Of a DNA stretch of 64,000 nucleotides, positions 36,558 through 47,854 are shown piece by piece (positions within the stretch are counted from its first letter, which is position 1; the number at the start of each line of letters is the position of its first letter). Made by a program: the position numbers and the translations under genes. A model generated the notes under the pieces. It ran no database searches. It saw only the letters and a list, made by a program, of their open reading frames with translations, and was not told the DNA's origin. The DNA is from Pyricularia pennisetigena (taxonomy: Eukaryota > Ascomycota > Sordariomycetes > Magnaporthales > Pyriculariaceae), in the NCBI RefSeq assembly GCF_004337985.1, contig NC_043742.1, positions 7,667,136 to 7,731,135 of the forward strand. Direction: 5' to 3'.

Positions 36558-37746
36558 TCAATTGTCCCCTCTCCACACGTTTGCAACAATCGATGAATCC
36601 AGAGACGGCAGGTTGTTGGCCGACTGCTGCTGCTGCTGCGTCTGCTCTCCATCATCTCCTTTCCGCCCGCAGTGATTGCATGGCTGCTCATCATCAGCCT
36701 CATCCTCTTCGAGCAGGTCGGAATCCGAATCTGCCTCTTGGTCGGCGAGCAAAGGTCTATCTCTGTACGGGGCTTCATTGCGCCCGTTGCGGGCCGGATA
36801 CTCTCGGCGGTGCGTCTGATGGTTGATGACGTACCAGAGGCCTCGCCTGACATACGGGAAGCCGGCCAGAACGAGTAAGGTGAGGACCTAGACAGTAGAG
36901 GTATCCGACAAATCCGTAAGTGAACCCATCATCTCAAAGCCGGCACGCCAGCTCCCGCAGAAACAAGTCTTCTCACCTGCACAATCTCCACGACAACCAC
37001 AACGCCCAACTCGACACCGACCCCGACTCTCATCGCCCCCCGCCAAGGCGCCCTGCAGCTCTCAGTCCTCCCCCAGGCCTCGTCACACCTGGTCTGCTGA
37101 CCTCCCCTGCCGTGCGGGAACGGCCAGGCCCTGTCGCGGGGCGAGTTGAAGCCGCAGCAGCCGAGGGCGTCCTGGACGCGCCGGATGCCGTCGCCGTCGT
37201 GCGCGCTGTACATGCGCTGCCACGTCTGCTCGAGCAAGCAGGCGTCGACGGCCGGCGATGCCGCCAGCAGCGTGGCGAGCACGGCGGCGGCGATGGCCTG
37301 CACGACCTGCAGGACCGTGACGAGCGTCGTGGGGCGCGGCGGGAACGGCTTGGCGGCGGCGGGGTCGCGGAGGCGGAGGGCGGTGCTGCGGACGGCAAAG
37401 ACGGTGTTTGCGAGGGCGAGGAGGGGCAGGAGGAGCACGGGGATGGTGAGCGGGTAGGTTGGGAGGGAGAGCTGGGCTGCGTGGACTGTTTCGTAGCTGT
37501 TGTTGTCGGGTGGGGGAATGGGTCGATGGCGTTAGATTGAGCTACGATGCCATGGAGTCGGGATGGCAAAGGCCATGGTCTATCTAATAGACGGTACTTA
37601 CATGGCGGCGCCCACGATTCCCAGGAACAGCTGCATCGTTAGCGGGGATTCGAGTTAGCATTGGATTGTTTTCGAAAAGTGACTTTGAAAGAGGTGGAAA
37701 TCTAGCTAACCAATCCCATAACAACCAATGGAAGAATGGTCGGCAT
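36558..37746 (-). CDS. Tetraspanin-like membrane protein
   Basis: Four-helix protein of tetraspanin type, expected at the plasma or an internal membrane. Four exons (37711-37746, 37602-37630, 36977-37496, 36558-36887) give 304 residues; exon 2 is only 29 bp, and phase is kept at every junction. TM1 is about 4-22, TM2 about 36-57, TM3 about 78-101 and TM4 about 180-206. The large extracellular loop carries the hallmark CCG (135-137) plus Cys108, Cys159 and Cys169, matching the disulfide pattern of tetraspanins. The cytoplasmic tail is acidic, Gln-rich and holds CNHCG. It resembles the fungal Tsp3-like group, but assignment to a named member is uncertain. Confidence 0.75.
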
Positions 37747-38222
37747 CTTGGTCTTTTTTTTTTTCTTTTTTTGTTGTGTCTCTCGATATTAACAGCGTGC
37801 CGTTTATTCATAAAAGGTAGAATTCTCAATGTCGGGCTGGTAGAATTTATCGAGGTTGAGCCGACAACAGTCAGGAAAGGAGGGGAATTTCCTACATGTG
37901 CATTCTGGAGGGTCTGGAGGGAAATACAAAAGGTTATTGGCTGCACGGTGTTGACGTCAAAGAAATTGGGAAGCCATCAAGTGAAGCCTGCAGCCCGTCT
38001 GCCTTCCCAAACAGGGAGCATGCAGGCTCCCGTGGGAGACGGTCGATTCCGCTTCCTTGTCATCCAATCATTTGACTGTCGCCTGATATCAAAGTTTGGC
38101 TGCGGCAGTCGTTGATAACAAATGAAATATCATATACCATGCCTGCGTTATAAAAATATTGCCTATATATACACATATACAAAACCCCCCCTATCAAATC
38201 TACTGCACCTCATCCCCATCTT
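37747..38222. other. Intergenic, nothing recognised
   Basis: Between the tetraspanin start and the 3' end of the choice-of-anchor gene. It contains a T-rich stretch at 37755-37772. Confidence 0.5.
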
Positions 38223-40067
38223 CTAAAACCCCTCCCTGTTGGTCATCTTGAGCACGTACGCACCACGCTCAATCGTGTTGACCACAATAAACCCACTCTT
38301 GAAGAACGGGTAGCTGCTCCACGTACCCTGGAACTCGACCTGCCCGCCGCCCGAGACGTTGTCATCTTCGGGGTAGACGTCAAAGTACGCAACCTCCCGG
38401 ACCCCGGCGCCGGTGGGGTCGCGCGGCAGGGTCGCCAGGTCCAGCACGCGCAGGCCGCTGCCGTAGTTGCTCTGGAACGCGTACCTGCCGACGACGAACT
38501 GGTTGTGGTCGACGCCGTTGACGGAGCTGCGGAAGAAGCCCGTCTGCTTGGGGCTCTCGAGCGACCGGATGTCCCAGAAGTAGGTGACGGCGCGGCGCTG
38601 GGATCCGGGCCCGACGCGGTCGTACTCGTCGTACTCGTCGTCCAGGACCAGGTACTCCTGCCAGGTGGTGTTGGTCACCCAGCCCTGGTGCGTGTAGGCG
38701 GCGCCCGAGTAGGTGGTGCGCGAGATGATCTTGGTGGATTTCTTGTCGGTCACGTCGTAGCTGCAAAAATCTCTTGTCAGTCGTGTGTGCAGAAACCCCA
38801 TGTACAGACTTGTGCGGAATGGATCAAACAAAGCTCGCAACCTACATGGTCAAGGTATCCTCGTTGTAGCCGTAGCAGATATCACGGCCGTTGTACTTTG
38901 TGTCGGGTCCACGGTAGACTATGCACTGCGCATCGTGCACGTAGCCGTCGCCGGACGCGCACCCCAGGTCCTTGGGGTTGGCCGGGTCGGTCAGGTCGAA
39001 AAAGATGAGGCCGGAGCGGCACGAGCTGGTGCGAGGCATGGCGCCGACGGCGACGCCGTAGTTCTTCTCCTCGTTGACGACGACGTTGTGGGACCGGCCG
39101 GTCGGAAGTCCGTTCCACCTGGCCGTCAGATCCCGGGAGTTGCTAAAGACGACGGGCTTGGCTGGGTCGACTGTGAGGAGCTGCACGAGAAAGATGAAGC
39201 GTCAGAAGCTTTTCTTCTATTTTGTTTTCTTATTACTGATCATCTGTCTAGCATGTTTTTTGCCGACAAAAAGGGGGTTGGCTGCACATACCTTGCGAAA
39301 GTCGAAAATCTGCACACCATGGTTGGTGGCCTCGCTTCCAATGATGAGATAGCTCTTGTAGCCCTTCATCTCGCGCCAGACGGAAACGCTCGAGTACTGC
39401 GGCAGGCGGCCGAGGTAGGCAAGCTTGCCCTCCTTGGTGACCTCTGCAAAGGCGGCACCGTCGGACTGAGCAATGGCCACAAACTCCCTGCCCTCGGGGC
39501 TGGTCCAGCCCCACGACGAAGCGCCCTGGCCCCTGGTGCTACCAAGGTCTGCGTGGCTGACAAAGTCATAAAAGTCCACCTGATGAGGCAAAGTCAGCAT
39601 GTTGGTTTTTTTTTTTTTTTTCCCTACCTTTCGATCGCATCAAGCCATCCGAACTTACGTTGCTGCACTTGAAAGTGTACTTGGAATCGTTAGGCCTGAC
39701 CTGTGCCAGGCCGTTGACGCAGGGAACCGGGGCAGCCGCAAGGCGAAAGTCGGACGCAACGGCGGAGTAGCTGGGGTATTGGCTCGAGTTCATGATGCCC
39801 TCGGCCTCACGCGAAGCCCAGTAGGACTATAGTGCGTGCGCAATTGTGAGCAGTCGATCGCCAAACTGAAGCCGCGAGGCAGAAGCAAAAATCAAGTCAG
39901 GCAAAAACACACACCTCCTTCTTCGCCATGATTTCCATGTGAATCTGGCCAGACTCGTAGAGCATCTCCTTGGCGGCACCTGCAGCAGAGGCGATGCCGG
40001 AAGCCGCACCGGCGACCATGTCAGCCAGCCCGATCAGGGCCGCGGCGAGGATCTGGGTCGACTTCAT
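38223..40067 (-). CDS. Choice-of-anchor B family secreted protein
   Basis: Secreted beta-propeller-like protein of the choice-of-anchor B family, often named regulatory P domain protein in fungi. Five exons (39915-40067, 39659-39826, 39292-39579, 38846-39180, 38223-38760) give 493 residues; introns are 79 to 111 bp. Residues 1-20 form a signal peptide. LVIVD-like repeats recur: VDFYDFVSHAD, VQIFDFRKLLTVDP, GLIFFDLTDPANPKDLG, TYFWDIRSLESP and LRVLDLATLP. Conserved family marks include the SHNVVVNEE and YVHDAQCIVYRGPD segments. The molecular role is unknown; relatives are extracellular or surface-attached. Intron 2 holds a 16-bp homopolymer. Confidence 0.85.
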
Positions 40068-41423
40068 TGTGGCGATGGATGGCTGGGGCCGGCTGTGGCT
40101 CGGGATAAACCAGACAGACAAGATGGACAGGGGTCATCGACCGGACAAGTAGTAAAAAAAAAAAAAAAGAAGACGTCAAGAGGAGTGCCAGCAACACACG
40201 TATTTATCGAGATCCCCAATGTCTACTTCCTGTAGGAGCTCAATGATCCAGAACCCCTGATCTAGAAGGCGATCGAAAAAGGAAGGTGACGTAGCAGCGC
40301 GGGATGGATGCAGATTTTCTTCTGTACCTCTTGGGCCAAGCCACCTTCCCGCTTGGGCAATCACAGCGGCTGCTAGACAAGGTGAGGGATGGATAAGGCG
40401 GCAATTTTCAGTGGGAGTAGTAAGTCAATCCAACTCACGGATTTTTTGCTTCTTATTTTTACTTTCTCACTTTTCTTTTTGGCTTTACAACGGAGTCTAG
40501 AGAAAAAAAAGCCATGCAAAAATCCCCACTATAATGCTCGTGCAATTGCTGTGTGCAATGTCGCAATCCACCGTGACAAGCCGGATCGAGAAGGGCTTGT
40601 TGTTGATTAGGGGTAGTATTGCCGTCTTGGCGGTCCCTACTGACGTCTCCCGCATCCTCCCGCCTCTGTCGTCTGATAATTTTCCCGAAAGTCAAAGAGG
40701 CAGGCGCATGTTAATCTCTGCGGAATATTCAAGACGGCCCAGCCCAGTACCACATTGTAGTATCTACAAGCCAAGACTTCTAGACCACGTCCTTATCTTG
40801 CATAACGACGTGATTCAATACCTGCAGAAATACGTCGTTGTGGCTGCCGACAGGTTTCTCTTGGGCTCGTGGAGGGACGGCGGCCCGTCCGGCCCGCGCT
40901 CTTGGGGTGAGGTTATCTCAGCAAACCCAGCACTCATTTGGTGACATAAGAAGAGAAGATAATGCAGCGTTGAAGGCTGGCCTGTGTTCGTGCGAGTCGG
41001 GTGTAATGAGCGTTGGTTCAAGGTCGTGAAGTTCAAATCTGTTCCTCAGCAGCATCCGTTACTTTGAACATGGCGACAAGGTTCTAGGGATTAAAAAATC
41101 TGTAGTTAAAATGCGAGTGGTTGACGACGACTACAGGAAACCAGTAGCCCCTCCATCGCATGGATGCAAGCAGCCAAGCACCTTAAGCAACAATACTAAG
41201 AATATCCGCTTTGGGTTGTTTGGCAATTCGGGGTTGCTTTTATAACTACACCCTTATATGACATTTCCCCAAGTTGGGCGTTGTATGTTGTCTTGTATGG
41301 TATATATTACTTGTATTTTAGTCTAACACCCCCCCCTCCAACCTCTCTGCCCTGCCGGGAAACAAAACAAATGGCCAAAACATGTACCAAGGGCAGGAAC
41401 TCCGTTTGGGCTGCTGTCCCTGT
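40068..41423. other. Intergenic, nothing recognised
   Basis: Upstream of the choice-of-anchor gene and downstream of the small secreted protein at 41424. No supported gene or named repeat. Confidence 0.5.
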
Positions 41424-42023
41424 CTAGTCAATTTGAATCGCCACGTGACCGTCTGAGGAGCCCTCCTTTGTCTTTGCAACTTTCTGGTTCCTGCTGAGGT
41501 CCAAGGGCCAGACGAGCGGCTCTCCGAAATAGGGCGAAGAAAGGTCAACCTTATTCGAGGCTGCGGTTTCCATATCTTGGCGCGTCATTATCACTGTCCT
41601 TCCATTACGTTTCAAAACACTGATTCTCTGGATATTATTCAGCGGGATGGGAGAAACGCTCATCCACTGCCCCTTATCATAAGTTCTTGAAGGCTCGTGT
41701 TCTCTGTGAAACGTGCTGTGAACGTCGCTTAAAGAATTTTGGAGACCCTTCGTGTTGATGAAGTAGACGTAAGCATCCTGGGCTTTGATTACATCTCTCT
41801 CTTTGAAAGCGAGCGTTTTAGCAGATTCGAAGTTCGATGTCATCGAAATGGTGCTATGGAAAGGATAGTCCGGGATAGGGAAGCCCTTTTGAGTGTAGAT
41901 GCTCCCGGGACTGACGGCAGTGCCGATATACATGGATTTTGGTACTACTGGCTGTTGGCGTGCAGCGACAACGCCAGCGAAAAGGGCAAAAGTGAAATGA
42001 GATAAGAGCACGGCTGTTTTCAT
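41424..42023 (-). CDS. Small secreted protein, weakly ART-like
   Basis: A 199-residue intronless protein starting MKTAVLLSHF, with a signal peptide ending near residue 20 (VVAARQ). The frame extends 78 codons upstream, but that part is T-rich leader and is excluded. The order of short segments recalls secreted ADP-ribosyltransferase-fold proteins of fungi and bacteria: an early strand MYIGTAVSPGSIYTQKGFP, a Ser-Thr segment STISMTSNFESAKTLA, a strand AYVYFINTKGL, and WMSVSPIPLNNIQRISVL near the end. The usual Arg of the first strand is Ile here and no clear catalytic Glu motif is seen. If related, it may therefore be inactive or divergent. No cysteines are seen in the mature chain. The family call is tentative. 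Confidence 0.55.
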   Translation of the reverse strand: MKTAVLLSHFTFALFAGVVAARQQPVVPKSMYIGTAVSPGSIYTQKGFPIPDYPFHSTISMTSNFESAKTLAFKERDVIKAQDAYVYFINTKGLQNSLSDVHSTFHREHEPSRTYDKGQWMSVSPIPLNNIQRISVLKRNGRTVIMTRQDMETAASNKVDLSSPYFGEPLVWPLDLSRNQKVAKTKEGSSDGHVAIQID

Positions 42024-42649
42024 TTTGAATAAGAAAAAGAGAAAAAAAAGAAAAAAGAAATTTGAGAGACAGTAAAGTCTAGGTTGGTTGAACGAAAAAA
42101 AAAAGATAATAAACGAAAGAAAGTAAAATCTCGACCAAAGGAGAGAAACATACACAAAAAAGAACGACAAGTTTCCGGCTGCGAGGTTGATACTAGATGA
42201 AGAGATAAAAAATTTGGTGGGCAGAACAATTACAGCATCTTTATATGTAAAGTACAAAGATCGCCTACAGGCTACAAGAGGGCTGATGCATGAAAAATCA
42301 AAGATTCTACCAGCAACATGCCAGGCAAAGTCTATTGTTAGAAAACAAATCGGTCAATGTTCAGAGCTCGACCTGGACCTTGCATAGGGCTTTGTCGATC
42401 TATGCTAAATTTTGATGTGTCCACAATGCTTGGACCAACATTAATCAAATTAGTGAAATAAATAGGCCAGCCTGCCAGCTAAATACGAACTCACCAGACC
42501 GAACCTCTTGGACGTGATCAACGAGTGAGGGTCCACGTAGCTTCTAAATTTACATTAAACATATTAAGATTGCTACTCCTCCCCTTTGACAAGAAAAAAA
42601 AAAAAAAGAGAGTGCATCCGTACCACCCCACATCAAAATTACACCTCAC
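42024..42649. other. Intergenic, nothing recognised
   Basis: Between two minus-strand genes. It contains A-rich runs near 42095-42103 and 42593-42607. Confidence 0.5.
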
Positions 42650-44655
42650 TCACTCCCCCAGCTCAGACCGAGTCAAGTTCCTTTGCGCCCCGACCAGCTC
42701 CGCATACGTCGCGGTCCTCTGCTCCACCGACCCCGCCGGCACCGGGTTCGCCGCGACATTGTCCCTGGACCGGAACGCCGGCGACGACCAGTCGTCAAAC
42801 GGGACGCGCCACGCCGTCCCCAGTCCCCCCCCCCCCCCCCCCCCCCCCCNNNNNNNNNNNNNNNNNNNNNNNNNNNNNNNNNNNNNNNNNNNNNNNNNNN
42901 NNNNNNNNNNNNNNNNNNNNNNNNNNNNNNNNNNNNNNNNNNNNNNNNNNNNNNNNNNNNNNNNNNNNNNNNNNNNNNNNNNNNNNNNNNNNNNNNNNNN
43001 NNNNNNNNNNNNNNNNNNNNNNNNNNNNNNNNNNNNNNNNNNNNNNNNNNNNNNNNNNNNNNNNNNNNNNNNNNNNNNNNNNNNNNNNNNNNNNNNNNNN
43101 NNNNNNNNNNNNNNNNNNNNNNNNNNNNNNNNNNNNNNNNNNNNNNNNNNNNNNNNNNNNNNNNNNNNNNNNNNNNNNNNNNTTTTTTTTGTTTCTTCGT
43201 CTGCCAGAAACCCTCTCAACTCACCACCGTATTGTACAGCTCCAGCTCGTTCGTGCACCACACGGTGTACAGATACGCCCGGTGCTCGCCCACCACCCGC
43301 AGCGCCTTGAACGACGACATGACGCCGCCGTACACCCCCTGCGGGTCCTGGTACGGCAGCGCCGGCAGCTCAAAGTTGGCGTCGCCCCAGAACTCGACGC
43401 CGATGAGGTCGCCGCTGCATTCGGACCCTGCCGGGCTGGTCTGCCTGCAGCCTCTGCTCCGTGTCGGCTCGCGCCACTGCGGGAGGAGACTGCGGCCGTC
43501 AAACAGCTTTGGAAACTCGGCGGGATCGACGCCCGCGAGCTCCAGCAGCGTCGGCGCGATGTCGGTGTGCGTGCTCGGCAGCCGGGACACGACTCCCTCG
43601 GGGACCCCCGGCCCGCGGACGACCAAGGGGGTCTGGCCTGCCTCCTTGTACACGAGGGACTTCATGGCGGTGATGCGGTGAGTGCCGATCATGAAGCCGT
43701 TGTCCGAGGTGTAGATGATGTACGTGCTGTCCAGGAGGTCCTCCTGCTCCAGCGTCGCGACCACGTCCTTGATGATCTCGTCGACGCCCTGGAGGGACCG
43801 GATGCGAGTCCTGTAGAGGACCTCGGTCTCGGCGAGCATCGATTCGTTGAGGGGCGCGTTCCGGCCCACCCAGTTGACCTTTTGCTTGGCGTACTCGTCC
43901 GGCGGGTTCCAGTTGCCCTTCTTGGGCAGCGCCAGATCCGGGAAGAGGCCGCTGTGACGAGCCAGCGGCTGAGGCATGTTGTCCGAGGGGCCGTTGATCG
44001 GCGGCACGGTGTGAGGAGCAGTCGGGGAGATCCAGTAGAGGAAGGGCTTCGACCCGTCCTTGGCCAGCTGCCTGATGCGCTCCACGGCCTTGACGCGGAC
44101 GATGTCGGTCTGATGCCAGCCTGGATAGTTGACGGGGTGCTCGCCGTTCTTGGAAAACACGGCCCTGTTGAAGTCGTACGTATAAGGGTCGAGCAGCGCG
44201 TCGATTTCTGTCCAGGCCTTGGGGGGAGGGTTGTAGTTGCGCAGAGTGTAGCCGTTGAGGAACTTTCCGATGTAGTTTGTCGAATATCCCGCGTCGTTGA
44301 GCCACTTGGGGAGATATTCCGAATCCATCTCCGAGGCCCGCCACTTGTCGTAGTTGCCGCCGGGATACCTCACGGCCGTGATGTTGGTGTTGTGAGCCTG
44401 CTGGCCCCTCAAGACCGTTGCGCGGCTGGGGCAGCACTGGGATTCGGTCACCCAGTGGTTGGTAAAGGTGGTACCAAGCTGGACCAGGAGCTTTTGGAGC
44501 GTTGGCATGTGCTCTGTCGAGTCCAGGTGAAGATCCTGGTCATCCGTCATGATCATGATGATGTTGGGCTTGGGCTTGGGCTTGGACGACGGCTTGGCCT
44601 CTCCCCCAAGGGAGAGTAATGTTGTCGCCAGCACTGTCGCCGTGTTCCACTTCAT
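42650..44655 (-). CDS. Sulfatase, interrupted by assembly gap
   Basis: Sulfate-ester hydrolase of the formylglycine sulfatase family, probably secreted. The first exon (43225-44655) gives 477 residues. It starts with a signal peptide (residues 1-20) and a Lys/Pro linker, then the metal-binding MIMTDDQD (35-42). The formylglycine motif CCPSR follows, with Cys74 as the modified residue. Other marks are HNTNITA, YIGKFLNGY, APHTVPP and YTSDNGFMIGTH. A donor GTGAGT follows at 43224. The last exon ends at the stop at 42650 (RNLTRSELGE), but its acceptor lies in the 333-bp gap or the adjoining poly-C. The C-terminus is therefore incomplete. An MITE sits 55 bp upstream of the start codon. Confidence 0.85.
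42825..42849. repeat. Poly-C run at gap edge
   Basis: Twenty-five C abutting the N run, a probable cause of the assembly break. Confidence 0.95.
42850..43182. other. Assembly gap (333 N)
   Basis: Falls inside the sulfatase gene, probably covering the 3' part of its intron and the start of its last exon. Confidence 0.99.
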
Positions 44656-44710
44656 GATACACTACCTCGTCCAGATGGCTTCAAGAGGAGATGGTGGATT
44701 TTCCGACAGC

Positions 44711-44908
44711 TAAGGCATTCCAAACCCCGCCGCGGGGGCCCACGGCCCGCGGCTTATTTGCACGTTGTGGGGGTGGGTAATTTTACATTTATTTTAGTTC
44801 AACAAATACAAATTCACAGTAGAAAAAACCACGGGCTCGTAGGCTTTTGGCCCGCGGGCCCTTCAATAAGCTTTTCGGGCCCCCGTGGGTGGGTTTTGGA
44901 ATGCCTTA
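44711..44908. mobile_element. 198-bp MITE with 8-bp target duplication
   Basis: Terminal inverted repeats begin TAAGGCATTCCAAA at the left and, read on the other strand, TAAGGCATTCCAAAACCCAC at the right. Both continue into a GGGGGCCC-rich subterminal stretch. The element is flanked on both sides by a perfect 8-bp duplication, CCGACAGC (44703-44710 and 44909-44916). It codes for nothing. An 8-bp duplication is typical of hAT-type transposons, so this is most likely a non-autonomous hAT MITE. It lies in the sulfatase promoter. Confidence 0.88.
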
Positions 44909-45015
44909 CCGACAGCTGACTAGGAAACATTGCAGGACAGGACTGGCTATTTCGTGGGAACTGCCTCGCCTTAAATGTCTCGATGAGTATAGCGCACTTG
45001 AATTCCGAGGTGGGG

Positions 45016-45041
45016 AACACTTGTTATTGTTTGCGGGACAA
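45016..45041 (+). repeat. 26-bp direct repeat, copy 1
   Basis: Identical to 45107-45132, with 91 bp between the starts of the two copies. Confidence 0.95.
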
Positions 45042-45044
45042 CAC

Positions 45045-45111
45045 AGCCAAAAGACGAAAGCTCCCGTCAATGACTAATGCCAGTGACTTCGGTAAATATA
45101 GCCTGCAACAC
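45045..45111 (+). repeat. 67-bp inverted repeat, left copy
   Basis: Matches the reverse complement of 50579-50645 at 62 of 67 positions. It lies between the two 26-bp direct repeats. Confidence 0.92.
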
Positions 45112-45132
45112 TTGTTATTGTTTGCGGGACAA
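45107..45132 (+). repeat. 26-bp direct repeat, copy 2
   Basis: Identical to 45016-45041. The pair suggests a partly duplicated 91-bp unit. Confidence 0.95.
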
Positions 45133-45836
45133 TTATCGCGGCCAAGGCAGCTAAGGTTACTGCCCGATATTGTCTTATGCTGCAGGGAACGTAACGCCGA
45201 CCCAACTGTTGCATACCATGTGCATATCTTACAACAACAAAAAAGATTGGAACCGGCATAATAAGCTTATTGCAAGCTGGGGCCTCTCGTTGATGGAAAT
45301 GGCTCGCGCATACCAAGCCTGTAAAATCAACAATTTCCAGCCCTAGAAACCTGGACCAAAAAGTCTCCCAGACGAAAATACTCTCGGCATCACAATTGCC
45401 AGAGACTCTTACCTGAGAGTTGCCTTTAGCCACTCTATCTAGCATCAGTTGAGTTTCGGCTTGACCACGAGAGTAGATAGTTCATGGAGCCAGATCAATT
45501 TCTGAGCCGCCGAGACACTTCGGGACTATGACAGTAAGAAAACGACTTGTATATCTTGACTACAAACATTTGGGATATCACTAATCCTCGCAAGTCTCTC
45601 GATTGACCGGATTTCACCGAAAGGCGTTTGACTCATTCCCAAAAAGCGCCCATACATTTGGTTGAATCCAAGGCGCTCTCTTGGGTCCTTGTTCTTGTTT
45701 ATATTGATCCAATGTGCACAGGTTGTTGCCTGCAGGGCAGTAGTACATGTCAAGGTTCAATCACAGTAGCACCTGTGAACTTGATCAAGTGTGCAGGAGG
45801 ATCGACGTCATGGCATATGCAATAAGCCATGCACTG

Positions 45837-47854
45837 TAAGGCAGTCCAAACCCACACAAGGGGGCCCGTAGTCTCAGTGCTCAAACTAGACCCCCCCGCG
45901 TTGCAGGGTGGACCGAACGCTCCGTGTACCTTATCAGCCGCATTGTTTTTCAGTTAATCAAATTGGCCGAAAAAATCGCGTTCGTTCTAGTTCAAGGACA
46001 TTTTGTCGAATTTCGGCGCGTGTGGCGGTAGGTCTACCGCCTTGATATTTATGTATAAATATAGTATATTCACTGTATACAAAAAAAGAGAGACAGTGAA
46101 AATACTACATAAATTTAATGTTAAACAAATTAAATAAATAAAAACTGTAAAATCATTAATTAAATTGCGTTATGTTAATCTGGATTTCGGCATCCCTTCG
46201 GTATACCTTGCGTATTTGCAGCTAGTCTAATTTAGATTTTACTTGAATATGAAGTTTAATAATTACAGTCGACTATCTTATATAAGTAATAAAGTATTTA
46301 TTTAATAAGTTACAATTCGTAAGATTGAGATTTTTGGTAATGTGAGTATTTACAATATATATAATCTATGTTTGAATTTGATGTTCTTTATTAGCGTTCA
46401 TAAATTAAATCTTTGGTTTTCTATGATATTAGAGAACATGGATCTGACTTGCTTGATATATAGTTTACTTCAATAAATAGAACTTAAAACAAATCAAAAT
46501 ACAAGTTTTACTATGGTGGCAGGCAAAAAAACCACCCCTTGTCACCGTGTATTTGTCGATGTAACTTTCACGACGTTAACATAATTTAAAACTTTTGACC
46601 CACAGGTACTTCGTATGTTTTTTTGCAGGTATCGCAGATGTTAATTGATTAAACTATTTTAAAATTTGAAATTACAAACCGCGATCGATTTTATAATGTA
46701 TTTTTTTGTTAAATGATTAACGCCGTAACGCATTATTCAATTTTCCCAATAAAAAAAACGCCATTAAAATTTACGTTAATCGCCATTATAACGAAACACT
46801 TAACCGAACCCCAACGAGCACGTGTTCGTACTTTTATACGTTGGGTCGGGGTGCCACCCACCTGCAAAATCGCCACCACTGCTCAGGGATGGGGATTTTT
46901 ACCCTTACCACCGTAGTAGATTTTTATAAATACGACATTAACAGATCCAATTATTGAAGTTTGATTTCGCGCTAAGGCTGGTATATATATAAAATAAAAT
47001 CGCTGAAATTTTCTCCTTATTATTGTTAAAATTGGTAAAGATATTAAGGTGTTCCTATGTGAATTTATTTAAAACAATTGTTTCTTTGACCTATTCGACG
47101 ATTTAACAGAGTATACAGCACAATATAAACCCCAAAATTGGTGATACTGTAATATATACGTACAATAACCGCCCTATAAAAGTTTCAGGTATTATAATAA
47201 AACAGAAATAAAATAAAATGAGATAGAAAATCAATGAACAATAGCAAAAAAAAGAACTGCCACCGTTTGCAATTTAAGGACAACTGCTAATGCATTTGAT
47301 CAAACTGAAAATAAAAAAATATAAATTAAATCGTTACTAATAATTGTGCTAATTGCTACACCCAAATTACAATCCGTTTATTTTTGGGATTTTATTTAAT
47401 TAATTATGACGGAGTGTTGGTCGCCGAATTGTCGAAATCACCGCCAGAAACGACGAAAATCGACAAGTTGTCCTCAGACCTGAACCAGAGCGATGTTTCG
47501 ATGGTCTATGCAAAATCACAATTGAGCCAGGGCTCAGTTAGTGGAGCCCTGGGCTTTAGGGATTAGCCCTGAGACTATTATACAAAATAATATTATAGTC
47601 TTTTTCCATTATATCGCGTTATTTTGAATATATTAATTGCAAGTAAATCGTTATATAAATAAGTAAATTTTATTTATATACTTTTTATGCAAGTTTTAAT
47701 TAAAACGTTTTTCTTTCTTTCCTTTTTTTGGCATTATTGTTCTTGCATATTCGTCCCAGCACCAAAACCCGCGGGTTCCCATTAACCCGCCAAAAACCCC
47801 ATGGGCTGGTGGGCCGGGCCGGCTTAAACCGTTTTCGGGTTTTGGCAGGGCTTA
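45837..47854. mobile_element. 2.0-kb AT-rich hAT-like element
   Basis: The left end reads TAAGGCAGTCCAAACCCAC. The right end, on the other strand, reads TAAGCCCTGCCAAAACCCG. Both match the MITE at 44711 in their first 19 bases. The 8-bp flanks are ATGCACTG (45829-45836) and ATGCAATG (47855-47862), one mismatch apart. The outer 150 bp or so have normal base composition, but the interior is extremely A/T-rich with no long reading frame and no recognisable transposase. I read it as a decayed or non-autonomous relative of the MITE, with an interior that may have been mutated towards A/T (for example by RIP). The internal origin is uncertain. Confidence 0.75.

Noticed and set aside
38785..39672. 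A 295-codon plus-strand frame
   Set aside because: Runs through exons and introns of the choice-of-anchor gene on the other strand, so it is not a separate gene.
42586..44619. A 677-codon plus-strand frame crossing the gap
   Set aside because: It depends on N being read as open sequence and is opposite the sulfatase.
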